A DNA stretch of 64,000 bases from Linyphia triangularis (lineage: Eukaryota > Arthropoda > Arachnida > Araneae > Linyphiidae), in contig OZ021722.1 of NCBI GenBank assembly GCA_963978545.1, forward strand, positions 8,709,401-8,773,400, in the 5' to 3' direction. Of the stretch, positions 1-11,939 are shown one piece after another. Positions within the stretch are counted from its first letter, which is position 1. Each line of letters opens with the position of its first letter. The notes under the pieces were generated by a model, which saw only the letters and a program-made list of their open reading frames with translations, did not search any database and had not been told where the DNA came from. The position numbers and the translations under genes were made by a program.

Positions 1-158
1 TGCGAGTATGCATTGGATTTCTTGAATTCGGCCATCCTATACTTGGGGATAAATTTCAAACATTTTTTAGAAAAATTTGATTTAAGAAAACAATTTAAAA
101 ATGCTAAAAAAAGCAGAAGGCTCAAATTTGTACATAATAGGAGACGTTGCCTACCCAC

Positions 159-424
159 CTGCTCTCTGTAATCTCAATTCTCAAGTACTGTTGCAAGCAC
201 TGGAAGCATGCTCTGTGGGTGCAAGATCTCAGCTCTGGAAAGTTCTGGCGTGGCAGCTCGAAAAGACAGAGAGGGCATTCTAAGATTTCCTTCACTTTCT
301 TAAGGGTGTCCTGAGAAACTTCCTTGCTGTCTACATTCATGTTCCTAAACGAACTGGACTCCGAACTAGAAGAAGATGGACCAGCCAATGGACAACGATG
401 GGAGTCGCATTTGGTTTGTTGGGT
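159..424 (-). CDS. RNF19: RNF19-type RBR E3 ubiquitin ligase, coding exon 2 (partial gene)
   Basis: This exon encodes the start of the first RING finger of an RBR ubiquitin ligase of the RNF19A/RNF19B (dorfin) family. The family passes ubiquitin through a RING1-IBR-RING2 relay and is anchored in membranes by later transmembrane segments. A serine-rich stretch is followed by KEILECPLCLFELP, then CTHRACFQCLQQYLRIEI and TESR. This is the RNF19 RING1 pattern C-x2-C ... C-x-H-x2-C-x2-C plus the family-typical QYLRIEI.ESR. On the minus strand the acceptor is TTTCTTCAG (AG at 425-426) and the donor GTGGGT (153-158). The exon is 266 nt, entering in phase 0 and leaving two bases of an Arg codon, which agrees with the upstream exon. 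IBR, RING2 and the membrane segments lie outside the window to the left. RNF19A versus RNF19B cannot be decided. Confidence 0.85.
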
Positions 425-864
425 CTGAAGAAACTATGAGTTAGTATAAATACATTATTATAACTATAAAAAAAATAACAAGACTTTTGCACGTGGGTGT
501 AGTAAGATTGTAAGAATTCCCCAACATGATTTCAGCTTTTGGCCTCTTAACAAATAATATCTAAAAAATTTAAGTAGTTTAAACAAAAGCAAGAAAAGCT
601 TTAATCTATGACAGAGAGATAAAAAAATTAAGTTATTATCCAATAAAATATTTCAAGTATAATAGGAATTATGAAATTTCTACTCTTCTCTATAACTAAT
701 GTCAATAGGTATAATTTTTAAATGAATAATTTATCTATTAAAAAATATCATTGAAATATACAATTACACTTCTTAATGTAAAATGTAACAAAAACATTAA
801 CAGCTTAGAGATTTTAACATGACCAGATCTAAGTAATTAATAATCGACTCATCAAGATTTTTTT

Positions 865-1487
865 CAGAGTGGCTACAAAATTCAGGAAAAAAAGTTGCCC
901 AATAGATTTCTAAAAAATTCCCCGATTATACGGCAAACTTTTTTTTTCAAATTTCCACAATTTTTCCAGATGTGTAGATGAAATAGAAAATTTATGCCAA
1001 AGAGATATTATCCCAATTATTTTTAAATAGTTTTGGCAGTAATGAAAAGTTTAAATTATACTATAACACGAAACTTAGAAGTTTTGTATTATGGTATAAT
1101 TTATACTATACCGTTATCACTATATACCATTTGTGGTAATCGTTAGAACTAATGATTACCACAAACGGTATAATGGTTAGAGTGCTAGCTTCTAAACCAC
1201 GAGGTTGCGGGTTCGAGTCCCGTGTTAGGCATGGGTGTTTGTAAATTTATGTTGGCTTGTCTAATGAGGAATGTTTCGGCGCATTATAGCCCTCGTGTTG
1301 CTGGCGGCGCCAGATAATCTGAAAACAACCAACTAACGATTACCACAATTTTCTGGGGAAATGACACCAAAATACGGATGAAAGAGGAAATGTACCTTCA
1401 GACCAATAAAAAAATTTACGGATTTTCGCGAAATTTACAAACGATTACATGAAATTTCCCCGATTTCCAGGTTAAGTGGCTACTCTG
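865..1487. mobile_element. GTGGCYAC-ended MITE (hAT-like), copy 1
   Basis: The ends are inverted: CAGAGTGGCTACAAAATTCAG at the left and CCAGGTTAAGTGGCTACTCTG at the right. The interior (for example the stretch around TTTTTCCAGATGTGTAGATG) recurs at 13905-14271, 33799-34155 and 52647-53034. No coding sequence is seen. No clear 8-bp target duplication could be read, so the hAT assignment rests only on the CAGAG-type terminus. The element is split by a SINE at 1165-1337. Confidence 0.6.
1165..1337 (+). mobile_element. tRNA-derived SINE, copy 1
   Basis: A tRNA-like head has an A box (TGGTTAGAGTGC) and a perfect B box (GGTTCGAGTCC). It is followed by an unrelated body shared with the three other copies (CGGCGCATTATAGCCC, GGCGCCAGATAATCTG) and a CAACCAAC-type tail. 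It is flanked by the 11-bp direct repeat GATTACCACAA at 1154-1164 and 1338-1348, a target-site duplication that proves insertion. The tRNA head looks closest to a tRNA-Arg type, which is uncertain. Confidence 0.9.
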
Positions 1488-1769
1488 TACTTTTAATCTG
1501 ACAATATCTTAAAAACTAAGTATTTTCATTAACCCTCATTTACACATCTTTTTCCCTGATGACGGAAATGAACGTTCAATCCCTCCTGAAAACGATTGCA
1601 CATACATAAACAATATTTCAGAGTTCTACTTTTGAATTTGGTTGTGTACACTTTAATCTAACAGCAACATTAGGTTTACAAAACTTTGTTGACCATTCTA
1701 TCAGAATAAAAAAAAATTGTGAATAAATTAAGGTTTCTAATTATTAAGTGCTTCTATATGTCTTCTACA

Positions 1770-2147
1770 CAGGGTTCCTACTCAAATCACAGAATGAAAA
1801 TCGATGATTTTTAAGGACCTAAATAACGTTTTTAAGGACCTTTGAAAATCTGTTTTCAGGTATCATGTCTATATATAATTTTTAATAAAGTATGTTCTAC
1901 TAAAAAAGTTACAACTTGGTGCATGAGCAATACAAATATGTCAGAGAATTTCGATACAATGGGGATAAGTGGCGGTCAGACGGAGATAGCAAGTCTGAGT
2001 TGTATTTTTATAAATTTGGAGTTAGGCACACAACATCCAAAAAATTTAAGGACCTCCAAGCATTTTCAATGACTTTTAAGCACCTCTAAGCATTTTAAAG
2101 TACTTTTAAGGCCTTCAAAACAACTTTTAATGACCGTGGGAACCCTA
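1770..2147 (-). mobile_element. CAGGGTTCCC-ended element, copy 1
   Basis: It begins CAGGGTTCCTACTCAAATCAC and ends TGACCGTGGGAACCCTA. The flanking direct repeat TCTACA (1764-1769 and 2148-2153) is a likely target duplication. The interior repeats phrases such as TTAAGGACCT and TTTTAAGCACCTCTAAGC. It lies in the opposite orientation to the copies at 24566, 31558 and 57589. It is a short non-autonomous DNA transposon, possibly of a hAT branch with short duplications. Confidence 0.75.
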
Positions 2148-2274
2148 TCTACAGCAACCGCAAGATCTGAATGTTAATGGGGAGAAGGGGAGTACTTTCG
2201 AGGTTGTCTTTCAGGAAGAAAGTGCCTTGCCTTTGAATATAAAAATAACCTTTGGAAGCAATTTCAATACTTAC

Positions 2275-2498
2275 TCTAGATGGTGGTGCAGCTCCGAAAC
2301 CAACCGAGCTGCTCTCGGACCTTCTGTCACTCTCGAAATTTGAAGAGCACCTCTGTCCAGTTGTCCGATGAGTGTATGCAGATAAGTTAAAAAGACGGGC
2401 AAGAGAAAAGCGACTGAACCCGTGCTTCTTGGAAGAATTTGATCCACTAAAACCAGAAGATGACCCAGCCATTTCTGCTACAGGAATTCGAAATTATT
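2275..2498 (-). CDS. RNF19: RNF19-type ligase, first coding exon with 5' UTR tail
   Basis: The ATG is at 2470-2472 (minus) and opens a 66-residue Ser-rich and basic N-terminus, MAGSSSGFSGSNSSKK... to ...GAAPPSR, with no recognised fold; RNF19 N-termini are usually of this low-complexity kind. The exon ends in codon phase 0 at a strong donor GTAAGT (2269-2274). It begins after TTTTTATTTCAG (AG at 2499-2500), leaving 26 nt of 5' UTR, so an upstream non-coding exon and the promoter must lie at higher coordinates and were not identified. Phase and reading frame join cleanly to the exon at 159-424. Starting here is preferred over the internal Met in the next exon because splice sites and frame agree across the intron. 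Confidence 0.75.
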
Positions 2499-3053
2499 CT
2501 GAAATAAAAAGAAGAAGAATGAATGACCCATGAAGATTTGAAGCATAGTGTACAGTAGCCGCCAATCTTTTTCTAGGACCTTTCACAGGGTAATATTTCT
2601 ATGAATTTTCAAAAATGTTTTGTACAAAAAAAAAAAATTAATAATTTTGTTACTATTATTTTTCAGAAAATAAATGCAAGTTTGTCAAATAAACAAAAAT
2701 TTCCTTGTGAAACCATGTAATTCAATAAAATATGCAAAAGTTTACCAAATATTATTCTTAAAGTGTCCTATTTTGAAGCATAGTGTATTGTAGCGGATAA
2801 TTTTTTAAGACATAGAAGGGCAAAAAATTTTAAATTTTAAATTAAACTATCCAGATTTCTTCTACTCTCTCCCCACCCCTCACAATTCAGTTTGTAGGGC
2901 AAAATATATCATTTAAATTACTTTACCTAATTGTTTCTTCTCCACACACATCCTAAAATTAAAATTTGACAAAAAAAAAATCTTGTGATCCTTCGGGATT
3001 TGTTTAGATCAACCACCCTTAAACGTACATAATCCATGTACAGTCAAATTTAA

Positions 3054-3388
3054 CAGGGTTCCCACTCAAACCACAGAATGAAAATCAATGCCTTTTAAGG
3101 ACCTAAATAATGTTTTTAAGGACCTTTGAAAATTTATTTTCAGGCATCATGTCAATACATAAATTTTTAATAAAGTATATGTTACCTGAAAAGTTACTGA
3201 AATTTAAAAAAGTTACAGAACATGGGGATAGCAAGTCCGAGTTGTATTTTTATAAATTTTGCAGTCGTGCATATACAACATCCGCAAAAACTAAAGACTT
3301 TTAAGAAACTCTAAGCATTTTCGAGTAATTTCAAGGCCTTGAAAACAAGTTCAAAAATATTAAGCACTTTAATGACTATGGGAACCCT
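3054..3388 (-). mobile_element. CAGGGTTCCC-ended element, copy 2
   Basis: It starts CAGGGTTCCCACTCAAACCAC and ends TGACTATGGGAACCCT. It is flanked by TTTAA at 3049-3053 and 3389-3393, a 5-bp target duplication. Same orientation as copy 1, with shared interior sequence. No coding capacity. Confidence 0.75.
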
Positions 3389-4753
3389 TTTAAACTTTTC
3401 CTCTTTATTTCCAAGCACTACAAAAAAGAACCCTTTCTTTACACAAAAAAAAAATATTCAGTTCCAGAGACATTTCAAATCTAACCCTATTAGAGCTAAA
3501 TTAACAAAAACAGCACCATCAATTTAACAATAATACTTTCTCTTTTGAAAATCGGAATTTTAGAGACAATTTAGAGAAAAGTTCAAATTATGAAATGCCT
3601 CAATTCAGATATTCAAATTCAGTTCAATGCTGATAAGTGTAATATGTACCACCTAGATTTCAATGTGTTTACATTACCCAAGTTATTTTTAAGTCAGATG
3701 ACATTGCTGCATTGTTCGAGAGTATATTATCATTCAACGACCTCATTGATAACAAGCAGTATAGAAATGAAATCAGTTCACCATTTTAGCCTATTAGGTT
3801 TAATGCTTAGAATAAATGGATATTAGAGCTCTCAATACATTAGAGTAATAAAAAGAAGTTTGGAGTAGTTAAGATAAAAATTAACTGTCAATAAATGAAA
3901 CAGTTTAAAAAACAGTTTTCTGACATCTTGTTTTACTGCTCAACTAGGTGGTTTTTCATCAATGCCCCATTATTTTGAAATATTAATTATTTTTATAGCC
4001 TTTGTTATGTCTATGCTTTTTAGTAGGAAATGATTGCATATCTGCAGAGATACAAAAAAACTAATGACAATGTATACAATTAAAGCTTCTACTATTCATT
4101 AATGGAGAAAGAAGCTTAGATACTTTTTCTGAAGTCAAATTCCCAGACGAAATTACAAATGCTACAGATATATGCAATAAGTCAAATGAAATGCTTAGCT
4201 GGGACTTTACAGAAAGCACACATTCTGGATGGAAATAGATGAAATAAAATGCAAATATATAAAACCTTTTAGTGAAAAGTTTTTCCATCAAGTTGGCTTG
4301 AAAACTCCACACCTTTACATTTGTCTTTAGAGACATTTATCCGTCTAAAATAGAACTCCTAGTTGTCTAAGTTTTTGTTCAATGTCCCCATTTTGTACAG
4401 GCTTGTTATCCTAGCATGATGTAACACTTTTTTCCGAAACACAAGCCAGGCTAAAAATGATCATCCGAAATGTTTTTTTGGATACTTTCCCCATACAGCC
4501 TCATGATTTGGCACAAAAAAGTATTTCTCATTACAATAGGATTAGTTGCCGAGTTTGACCGCTGGATGACATATTTTTGGGCACAATATTTATTAATCAA
4601 GCTGAGACTTCAAATCATGATAACTGATCCCAAGATAGGAGAAAAAAAATTTTAAGCATAAGATATAAAATTTGATATTTTTGAAATGTCTAAAAAGTAC
4701 CGCTTAAAAAAGTTTAATTTAAGTAATTTTATATTAAATTATATCTGAATGAA

Positions 4754-4767
4754 GGGGGGGGGGGGGG
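4754..4767 (+). repeat. poly-G run (14 G)
   Basis: An uninterrupted run of G in AT-rich DNA. Similar runs occur elsewhere in the window; length may be unreliable in the assembly. Confidence 0.9.
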
Positions 4768-5232
4768 AATGTGCATTATGATGGGGAAATTCAATAAAAA
4801 AGAACTTCTTAAAAAAGTAATATTCATTTTTTTTTTTTAAATAGATGGAATCTTAAATTTATGAAACATAATGAAGCATTTTAGCCATTAAATACTAAAT
4901 CAAAAGGAAAAATATAAAATTACATAAATTTTACATGTCTAGCTAATGGTATTATCAGTGCTGAAGTGAAACATGGAGTTTGCATGCAAGTTCTACAAAA
5001 TTATCAATATACCAAAAGAACTTTTGGAGCTTTCAAAAAGTATAATAAAATAACAAAATTGCTCCATAACAACATTGTTACAAAAGAAAATAGAGGGAAA
5101 AAATTACAAATTTTGAAAACGCGTAGGGGTAAAGGAAAAGAAAAAAAATCAATAGTTTACACAATGAAACTGCATTATGTGAAACTTCATAGTACACTTC
5201 AACTTAAAACTGCTCAAAACTCACTGTTTACT

Positions 5233-5492
5233 TTAAAGGGGCCTGGGACTCAAAATTTTTTTGAAAAATGTCACTCATTTTTTTTTTTGATATTGTAAAA
5301 AATAAAAATAATACTACTGAATAAAATGACAAAAATACTTTGTTTCTATCGTAAGTAGAATTTGATATTTAAGTTTTTCTTACATGACAACTCTATCTCG
5401 GACGTGCTATCTTGAGAAAGTACTTTTCTCCGTGTTGGCTTTTTATCCCTTTTCAAATTTAGGAAATATCAAAATTTTGAAGTTATTTAATT

Positions 5493-5533
<41 letters not shown>

Positions 5534-5643
5534 TTAAAACAGTTTTTTGAGTTTCACAGTGTAATACATTACTGCATAAAAAAATTCTGAAAAATAGTTC
5601 TAAAAATAAATATTTTAGAATTTTGAGTCCTGGAACCCTTAAA
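5233..5643. mobile_element. MITE with TTAAGGG..TGGGAC ends, copy 1
   Basis: The left end AAAGGGGCCTGGGACTCAAA is mirrored by the right end TTTTGAGTCCTGGAACCCTT. Relatives are at 12988-13440 and 40160-40715. The TTAA-like edges suggest TTAA targeting, but this was not proven. An AT dinucleotide run sits inside. Confidence 0.6.
5496..5529. repeat. (TA)n microsatellite
   Basis: About 17 uninterrupted TA units. The tyrosine-isoleucine run in the overlapping reading frame is a translation artefact. Confidence 0.95.
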
Positions 5644-5810
5644 TGATGAAGAATCAGAGAACTGTTTTCAAATTCATAATTTGAATTTAAATGAGAAAAA
5701 CTAAATTCAAATGAAGGTCAAAAACAAATTGTTGGAGAGATTCAGACTAGAAATTATTTTCCAAAGTTTGTCACAAAAATATACAGAATATCAAACCAAG
5801 TAAAACATGT

Positions 5811-6150
5811 TAGTATAGGCAAATTAGACCCAAATTTAGGTCTAGACGGAAATAATTATTAGAAAGCTAATTCCTGCTTAAATGGGTTCCTTAGGCCCTC
5901 CTGGACATCTCCAGAAAAGTCCCAAAAAATCCTCCTTGGGCAACATTCTTAAATTTTGAATTTAAGTCTGCCATCTTGGATTTTTTTTAAAAACGCTATA
6001 ACTCAGCAATGCGCAATGATAAACAGATTCTGTAGGTGTCAAACGTTTCTTTTTAGTAAGAAGAACTTTGTACTGCAATAAAAAATCTAAAATAAAGAGT
6101 TGATATAATTTTACTAACATAAAACAGGCCTAAAACCTGCAAAAGCAGCA
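5811..6150 (+). repeat. left terminal inverted repeat
   Basis: About 340 bp matching the reverse complement of 11940-12283, with scattered mismatches. Identity fades around 6150. Confidence 0.85.
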
Positions 6151-6856
6151 TTTTTCCACTAAAGGTTTGTAAAATTTAAAATTTATTCGATTAAAATCTT
6201 TCGTTTTCGAAAAAACAGGTATCACCACTGTTTCTATTGGGTATTTTTTTATAACTGTTATTGATCGTTTACGGGTTTTGGAAAGCTGAATAAAAATCGA
6301 AAAAAATTGCATTTTCTGTTTTGAAGGCGGAATGATAGACAACAACAGTGTCAATGTAACAAGAGGTTTGGAGAATTTAAGGTATCCGACTACGTTGAAA
6401 AAGTCAATTTTTATGAAAACTAACATTTTTTTTTTATTTGCTTACATTATAGCATGAACATTTCTGCTTCCAAAACAGTCTTACTTTTTAATTTGTGTGA
6501 ACTAGAAATAAAGTTACATCAATTTTAAAACAGATAGTCTGATGTCAAATGAAACCGGAAGTAACATTCCAAAACCGGAAATCATCAAAAATAGCTTTGT
6601 TTTATTGTTTTTTTATCAAATAAATTCTTAATATTATTTTTATATATTTAAATATTGTTTCTATAAATATTACAGCACTTTTCTATAGTTAGTTTATTTA
6701 TTTTATTTCGAATAATGGCAATGCCAACACTCTCATTTGGATTTGTTTACATTTGCAGAGCTCAATTTTGTTTATCTGAAATATTTCATTTATTCATAAT
6801 TTACTACACAGTTTCTTTATAATTTTTGATAAAAATACGATAAAACATATCAGAAA

Positions 6857-8564
6857 ATGGATAAAGTCAAGAGTTATCGCTCTAAAAAGCGAAAATATTA
6901 TGGAAATCGTTTCTCCTCGAAACCAGATGCCGTGATGAATTCTGAGAATGCGACGCCTGTTGATTCCGTGCCGAAAACTGCAAGCTCTTCAAAACTTGGC
7001 AATTTATCAGCTGTAAGTTTAAATTACACTTGCACAGATGAAGATATCTACAGTAATTGCATAATGAATATACGGACATTGATAACTGTATTTTCAATAT
7101 TGTGCTGCCCATCTTGTCTGAGAAAGGAATTGTACCTACAAGAGGAGTCCAGATTTGGTTCATGCTTCAACTTTGAACTAAAATGCAATGCATGCACATT
7201 TGTGAAAGGTTTTTCTTCTACTCAAAAGTCTAATAAACTCAACGAGATCAACACATTGCTTGTTTTAGCTTTGAGACTAATTGGAATAGGTTACACAGCT
7301 GGAAAGAAACTATTATGTTTGTTAAATTTGCCTTTTCCTTCAAATCGCACTTTTAGAATGCAGGAGCAGAAATTACTCCAGGCTGCATCTGGAGCTGTAC
7401 AAGACAGCATGAACGAAGCATCAAAAGAAGTAAAGGAATTGACAGATTCTCAGGAAGCAGTGAAAAGTTGCGGTGTGTCTGTCGACGGCACATGGCAGAA
7501 ACGGGGATATTCTTCTCTAAATGGCTGTATAAGTGTGATTTCAATTCTTACAGGAATATTGATGGACATTGAAATCATGTCGCAATTCTGTAGGGTATGC
7601 TCGAAAGTATTCAAGGCATCTGATGTGCAAAAGGATCACACTTGTCGAAATCACCAGGGTTCTGCATCTAGCATGGAAGTTATTGGAGCATTCCGCATTT
7701 TCGAAAGATCCGAGAATCTCAGAGGTTTAAGGTATGCGGATTACTACGGTGATGGAGATTCAAAAGCATATGAAACTGTAAGAGATATGTATGGAAAAGA
7801 TACTGTACAGAAATTAGAATGCATAGGCCACGTCCAAAAAAGAGTCGGCAGTCGTCTGCGCAAACTGAAGAAAACTAAAAAAGGGACTTGGCGGAAAAGG
7901 CAAGCTCACCGATAGGTTTATTGACAAACTTCAGAATTATTATGGCATAGCAGTTCGCAGCAATAAAAGCAATCTACACCAAATGCAAAGTGCAGTAATT
8001 GCAGCTTTTTGTCACTGCTGTTTTAATTGTGATTCTCCGATGCATGGCCAATGTCCGCAAGGTGCGGATAGTTGGTGTAAGTTTCAGCGAGCGAAGGCAT
8101 TAGGGGGAGAGTTTCATGATAAATCTAAAGGTCTTCCCAAAAATTTAATGAAAATTGTGAGACCAATTTATATGCAGTTGTGTGACCAAAAGCTATTAAA
8201 AAAGTGCCTGCATGGGTTAACCCAAAATGCCAACGAAAGTTTCAATAGAGTGCTGTGGACAATTATTCCAAAGCAAAACTTTGTTGAACTGCAAACTTTG
8301 CAACTAGGGGCTTTTATTGCTGTATTACAGTTCAACGAAGGAACCAGTGGTGTGTTAAGGATAATAGAAAAGTTAGGACTAAGTACTGGCTTTTATACGC
8401 AAAATGGCATGAAACTTATTGACAGTGAACAAGTTAACGATGCAAGAAGACACTCGTTGCCCGATACAAAAACGCAGAGAAAAAAATTCCGGGCCAGGAG
8501 AAAAAAAAAAGGCACTCGAGATGAGGAAGTAGAGGGTCAAATGTATAAAGCTGGTGGATTTTAG
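6857..8564 (+). pseudogene. Mutator-like transposase, one frameshift
   Basis: The reading frame opens at 6857 (MDKVKSYRSKKRKYYGNRF, a basic start typical of the family) and runs to 7915. It continues one frame over through GLGGKGKLTDRFIDKLQNYY into 7983-8564, ending ...MYKAGGF. The family signature is clear: a Cys-rich part (CPSCLRKELY, CNACTF), CGVSVDGTWQKRGYSSLNG, FCRVCSKV, YYGDGDSKAYETV, KLECIGHVQKRVGSRLRKL, FCHCC and NANESFNRVLW. The likely acidic catalytic residues are the Asp of SVDGTW, the Asp of GDGDSKA and the Glu of NANESFN; this is inference from family knowledge. A single frameshift near 7885 separates two otherwise open halves, so inactivation looks recent compared with ORF2. It would cut and paste the element by binding its TIRs. 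About 565 residues in total. Confidence 0.85.
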
Positions 8565-9249
8565 ACAATTCAGACATTCGGAAGACACTTTTCTTAATAA
8601 CTTAAATCTTTAATTGTGTTTTTCTCAACATTTTGGTTTTCATATATTTTCCATACCATTTACATGATTATTCAAAAAGTTATCAAGATATTTGCATAAA
8701 ATTTATTGTGCATGTTTTTCATAATATTACCTATAAGATAGACTATGGAATTTTATTTATTTGAATTATTTTTTTAATTATAGCTTTTTTCATTTGTTCG
8801 GAGTTACAAAATTGAGATATATCACATTCGGACCAATAAAATCAGCCATATCTTTTTTTCCTTTTGAAATATCAGTTAGCTTGTAGTCTATCTAATGGAT
8901 TATTGTCATAAGTACCTTGTGCAAAAAGTAAACTGTAATATATACATAACTTTTTTTTATAGCATGTTAACCGTTTTGATAAAATTTCAAAAAAATTAAT
9001 CTAAAATTAGCCAATTTTAACATGACTTAAATTTTACTTAAAATCATGTTTTTATTTTATAATATGCCTTAAAATATGAAAAAAGTTTACATAATTAACA
9101 TTTTTTTAAAAAAGTGTTCCGAACGTAGTCGGATATCAGTATCAATATAAAAGATGGGATTGTGAAAAAAATCGAAGACGTTAATCATGTACGAACACAT
9201 GTACAGCGAAGAAAAAATTATACCAGACATGGGAGTTACATTTCAGCAG

Positions 9250-11790
9250 CTCTACTTGGAGGAGTAAATGAAACAAAAACCCTTCCCCAGAAGTGATCTA
9301 TATCTCTTCAACTTTAAAACATGCTGCCTTTTTTGCGGGGAGACAGTTGATAAGGGAGTTAACAAAAAGAACCCACATCGTTACCCTAACATTTGCCAAG
9401 AGGAAAATGTTCCAAGTATTTGGAGTACGTGTGAAAAAAAGTGTGAAAATTGGGGGAAATTAGCTCTAAGTTGCATGGCAGTTAATGTGATCCGATAGTG
9501 GTTGAAGTGCAATATCATAAAAACTGCGTTGTATGGTTTTGTTGGCTCAAGCATGTCAAGCGAGCCATCTGAAAGTGTGGTCTGAAGACCTGTTGGTGAG
9601 TCGAAGTTAGATGCTTTCAATAAATTATGCAAATTTCTGGATGCCAACAATGACTGCCAGTATCTGCTATTCGATCTTATGGAGATGCTCTCAATTTTTA
9701 AAACTGAATGTGCCAAGTTATACAGTAAAAAGCGTCTGAGGGAGCTTTTAATAGCACGCTATGGCAGTACCGTTCTTATTTCTGCTAGCATGAAGTGTTT
9801 CGGGATAGTTGTTTCTTTTAGGCCCATTGCATCGAAGATTTTGAAAGCAAATTGGTACTCTGACTGAAAAAAGACACCTTTGATGAAAAGAAAAAGATTG
9901 TAGATGCGGCTATTAGTAACCTTCAAGAAGAGATAAGATCTCAAGTTTATGATTGCACGTCATTTCCAACCTGCAAAGAAATATCGGGGGGGGGGGGGGG
10001 GGGGGAAAGGAAGTTGGTGAGATGCTTATTCATCTGCTTTCTGATACAATGAAAGGTTTGCCTTGAAATCAGAAGATGTTGAGTGTTGTGCACTCTAACA
10101 TTTCTTCAGTGCGTCCACGAACATTTGTGTCAACTGTGCAGTTTGAAATTGGAGTGCTTCTTGGCGTTTCCGATTAAGACATCTAATTAATCTTCTACAC
10201 AATTTTGGCTGGTCTGTTTCTTACAGTGAGATTTGTAAATATGAAACTTCAGTAATAGTGAACACTTCAAGATAAGTTCAGGATATTGGATTTGTGCAGT
10301 ATGTCTTTGATAATGCCGATCACACACTCGAACTGGGGATTGACATGAGACTTTCCACGTGATGGGAGGAGTACAGTGTGTGACGCCTTCTTCAGCTGTT
10401 CAGATGAATTCGCGTATTCCACGACCAAAGAATCTACCAATGTCAACTGTTGTTAGAAAGTGTATATTCATCCCGATCATTACTTACGACCGGCTTAAGA
10501 ACCATGGATTAAAGTGCCTAGTTTTGGAAGACGTCCTTTCCCTGAAATTGAGACTTGTGGATGAATCGGAGACATATACCACTAGATTTGGATGGTGGGT
10601 CCCAAGCAAGCTGAAGAACCCATGCAGGATGGAGTGATTTGATGGAGATTGCCTCAGGGAAAAAAATGCTTTGGAAAGTCAGCAGTGATAACCTTACCCT
10701 TCGTCAATCTTCAACCTTCTAACCCCACCTCAATTTACACCTGTCTTCGTTTTACAGCTGAAAAATGTAGGAAGCAACAACAAAAGTGTATTGTAACATT
10801 TGATCAGCCGCTTTTTATGATGCTATAGATTTAGACTCTCAGGCTGATGAAACTAATGAGCTATCCAAGGTAATTGTAAGACTAGGTGGATTTCATCTGC
10901 TTATCAGTTACATGGGGAAAGTGGGCAAAATCATAGCTGGCAGTGGTATTAAAGAAATGAGGGGTGAGGTATTTGCTAAGATTGCTGTTGTCCACATGGT
11001 TAATGGCCATGCTTATTCAAGAGCTTTACGAGCTTATTCGCTTTCTCAGGCAGCTATAGGTCATCTGCTTTTGGAGAGTTGTGAGGAAGACCAATTTTTA
11101 ATCGCTTCTGAGGTCGAATCTCTCAAGGAAATTCCTAACGAGGTGATAAACTTATCTTCCTCCTAGTAATCTTTTCTATCCAAAGTCCAACCATTACTGA
11201 GGATTGTATCTAATGCGACGAATGCGCTGGAAAGAAAAGCAGTGCAGCAAAATTATGGCTGCAATACTTTAAGCAAGTTTCTATAATACATGATTTCGTG
11301 AAAGCAGAAAGAACAGGTGACTGGTATCTTCATCTCTTCTCTGTCCAACACATGTTAGTTTACCTCCATGCAGCTGGACATATTCATCACGCTAAATCAG
11401 CCCACCTCTACCTTTAGAATATGACTAAAATCAAGACTACTTTGTCGGATCAAGAGTTTGAACGTTTCATTAGTCAAGGTAATTTTACAATTCGAAGATC
11501 GGATAAGTTTTGGAGCGGCTTTTGGACGGACGTGACTATAGAGTAGGTCTTAATGCGATCTATGAAGGTTAGCAGTGGCTTGACACAAGGGAAAAATATG
11601 TCTGATAGAGTTGTAGCGCATTGGATTTGCTTAATACCAGGAAGTCTCCATGCGACGAAAGCAGTAGAAGCTTTCGCAGGAGTGACAGGTGAATCCTCCG
11701 ACCAGCACATTTCTTTTTCAAGATGGTGGCAGATTCGAGATACCAGTGATTTTAAGAAAATTTTTATTTTGTACCTACGTTTCAACCAGA
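9250..11790 (+). pseudogene. second ORF of the Mutator-like element, decayed, function unknown
   Basis: Fragments in shifting plus-strand frames form one protein of a kind I recognise from arthropod and cnidarian transposon-derived predictions, but for which I know no established function. In order: a Cys pair (CCLFCGETVDKG, about 9320); VVEVQYHKNCVVWF (about 9500); NFGWSVSYSEICKYETS and VQYVFDNADHTLE (10180-10340); an MGKVGKIIAGSGIKEM segment followed by VVHMVNGHAYSRALRAYSL (10912-11060); AAGHIHHAKSAHLYL (about 11370); and IRRSDKFWSGFWTDVTIE, then MRSMKVSSGLTQG (11490-11600). Several stops and frameshifts, plus a 20-G run at 9986, make it non-functional. It sits downstream of the transposase in the same orientation, so an accessory role in transposition is possible; nothing in the sequence proves it. 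Confidence 0.65.
9986..10005 (+). repeat. poly-G run (20 G) inside decayed ORF2
   Basis: The longest G-run in the window; it disrupts the second ORF of the Mutator-like element. Confidence 0.9.
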
Positions 11791-11939
11791 GAAATTAGTG
11801 CAAATGGTACACGAGTTTAATGAAAAACAAACATTTTTCAAATACATTGAACACTATCTGTTTCTTTATACATACTCATTTCTAAATTTTTTAAACGAAT
11901 TCTATTAAAAAATAACTTTCCAAACAACTTTTGTTGTAA

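Larger units (their letters stand above)
425..2274 (-). other. RNF19 intron 1, transposon-filled
   Basis: The 1.85 kb intron holds a hAT-like MITE (865-1487) interrupted by a tRNA-derived SINE (1165-1337), and a CAGGGTTCC-ended element (1770-2147). The remaining AT-rich DNA shows nothing recognisable. Confidence 0.7.
2499..5232. other. upstream/intronic DNA of RNF19, no gene seen
   Basis: No conserved coding stretch is visible on either strand. It contains a second CAGGGTTCCC element (3054-3388), a G-run (4754-4767), and two related phrases at 2537 and 2774 (GAAGCATAGTGTA followed by a GTAGC core) about 240 bp apart. The RNF19 promoter and 5' exon should lie here or further right but could not be placed. 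Confidence 0.5.

Noticed and set aside
1165..1240. tRNA-like sequences (also 48191, 54733, 61471) as real tRNA genes
   Set aside because: No acceptor-stem pairing, each is joined to the same non-tRNA body, and each is bounded by a target duplication: SINE heads.
1842..2072. Open frame of 76 codons
   Set aside because: Lies inside a CAGGGTTCCC element copy and is not conserved among copies.
3110..3304. Open frame of 64 codons
   Set aside because: Same situation: it lies in the second copy of that element.
5384..5590. Frame with an Ile-Tyr run
   Set aside because: Translation of a (TA)n microsatellite.
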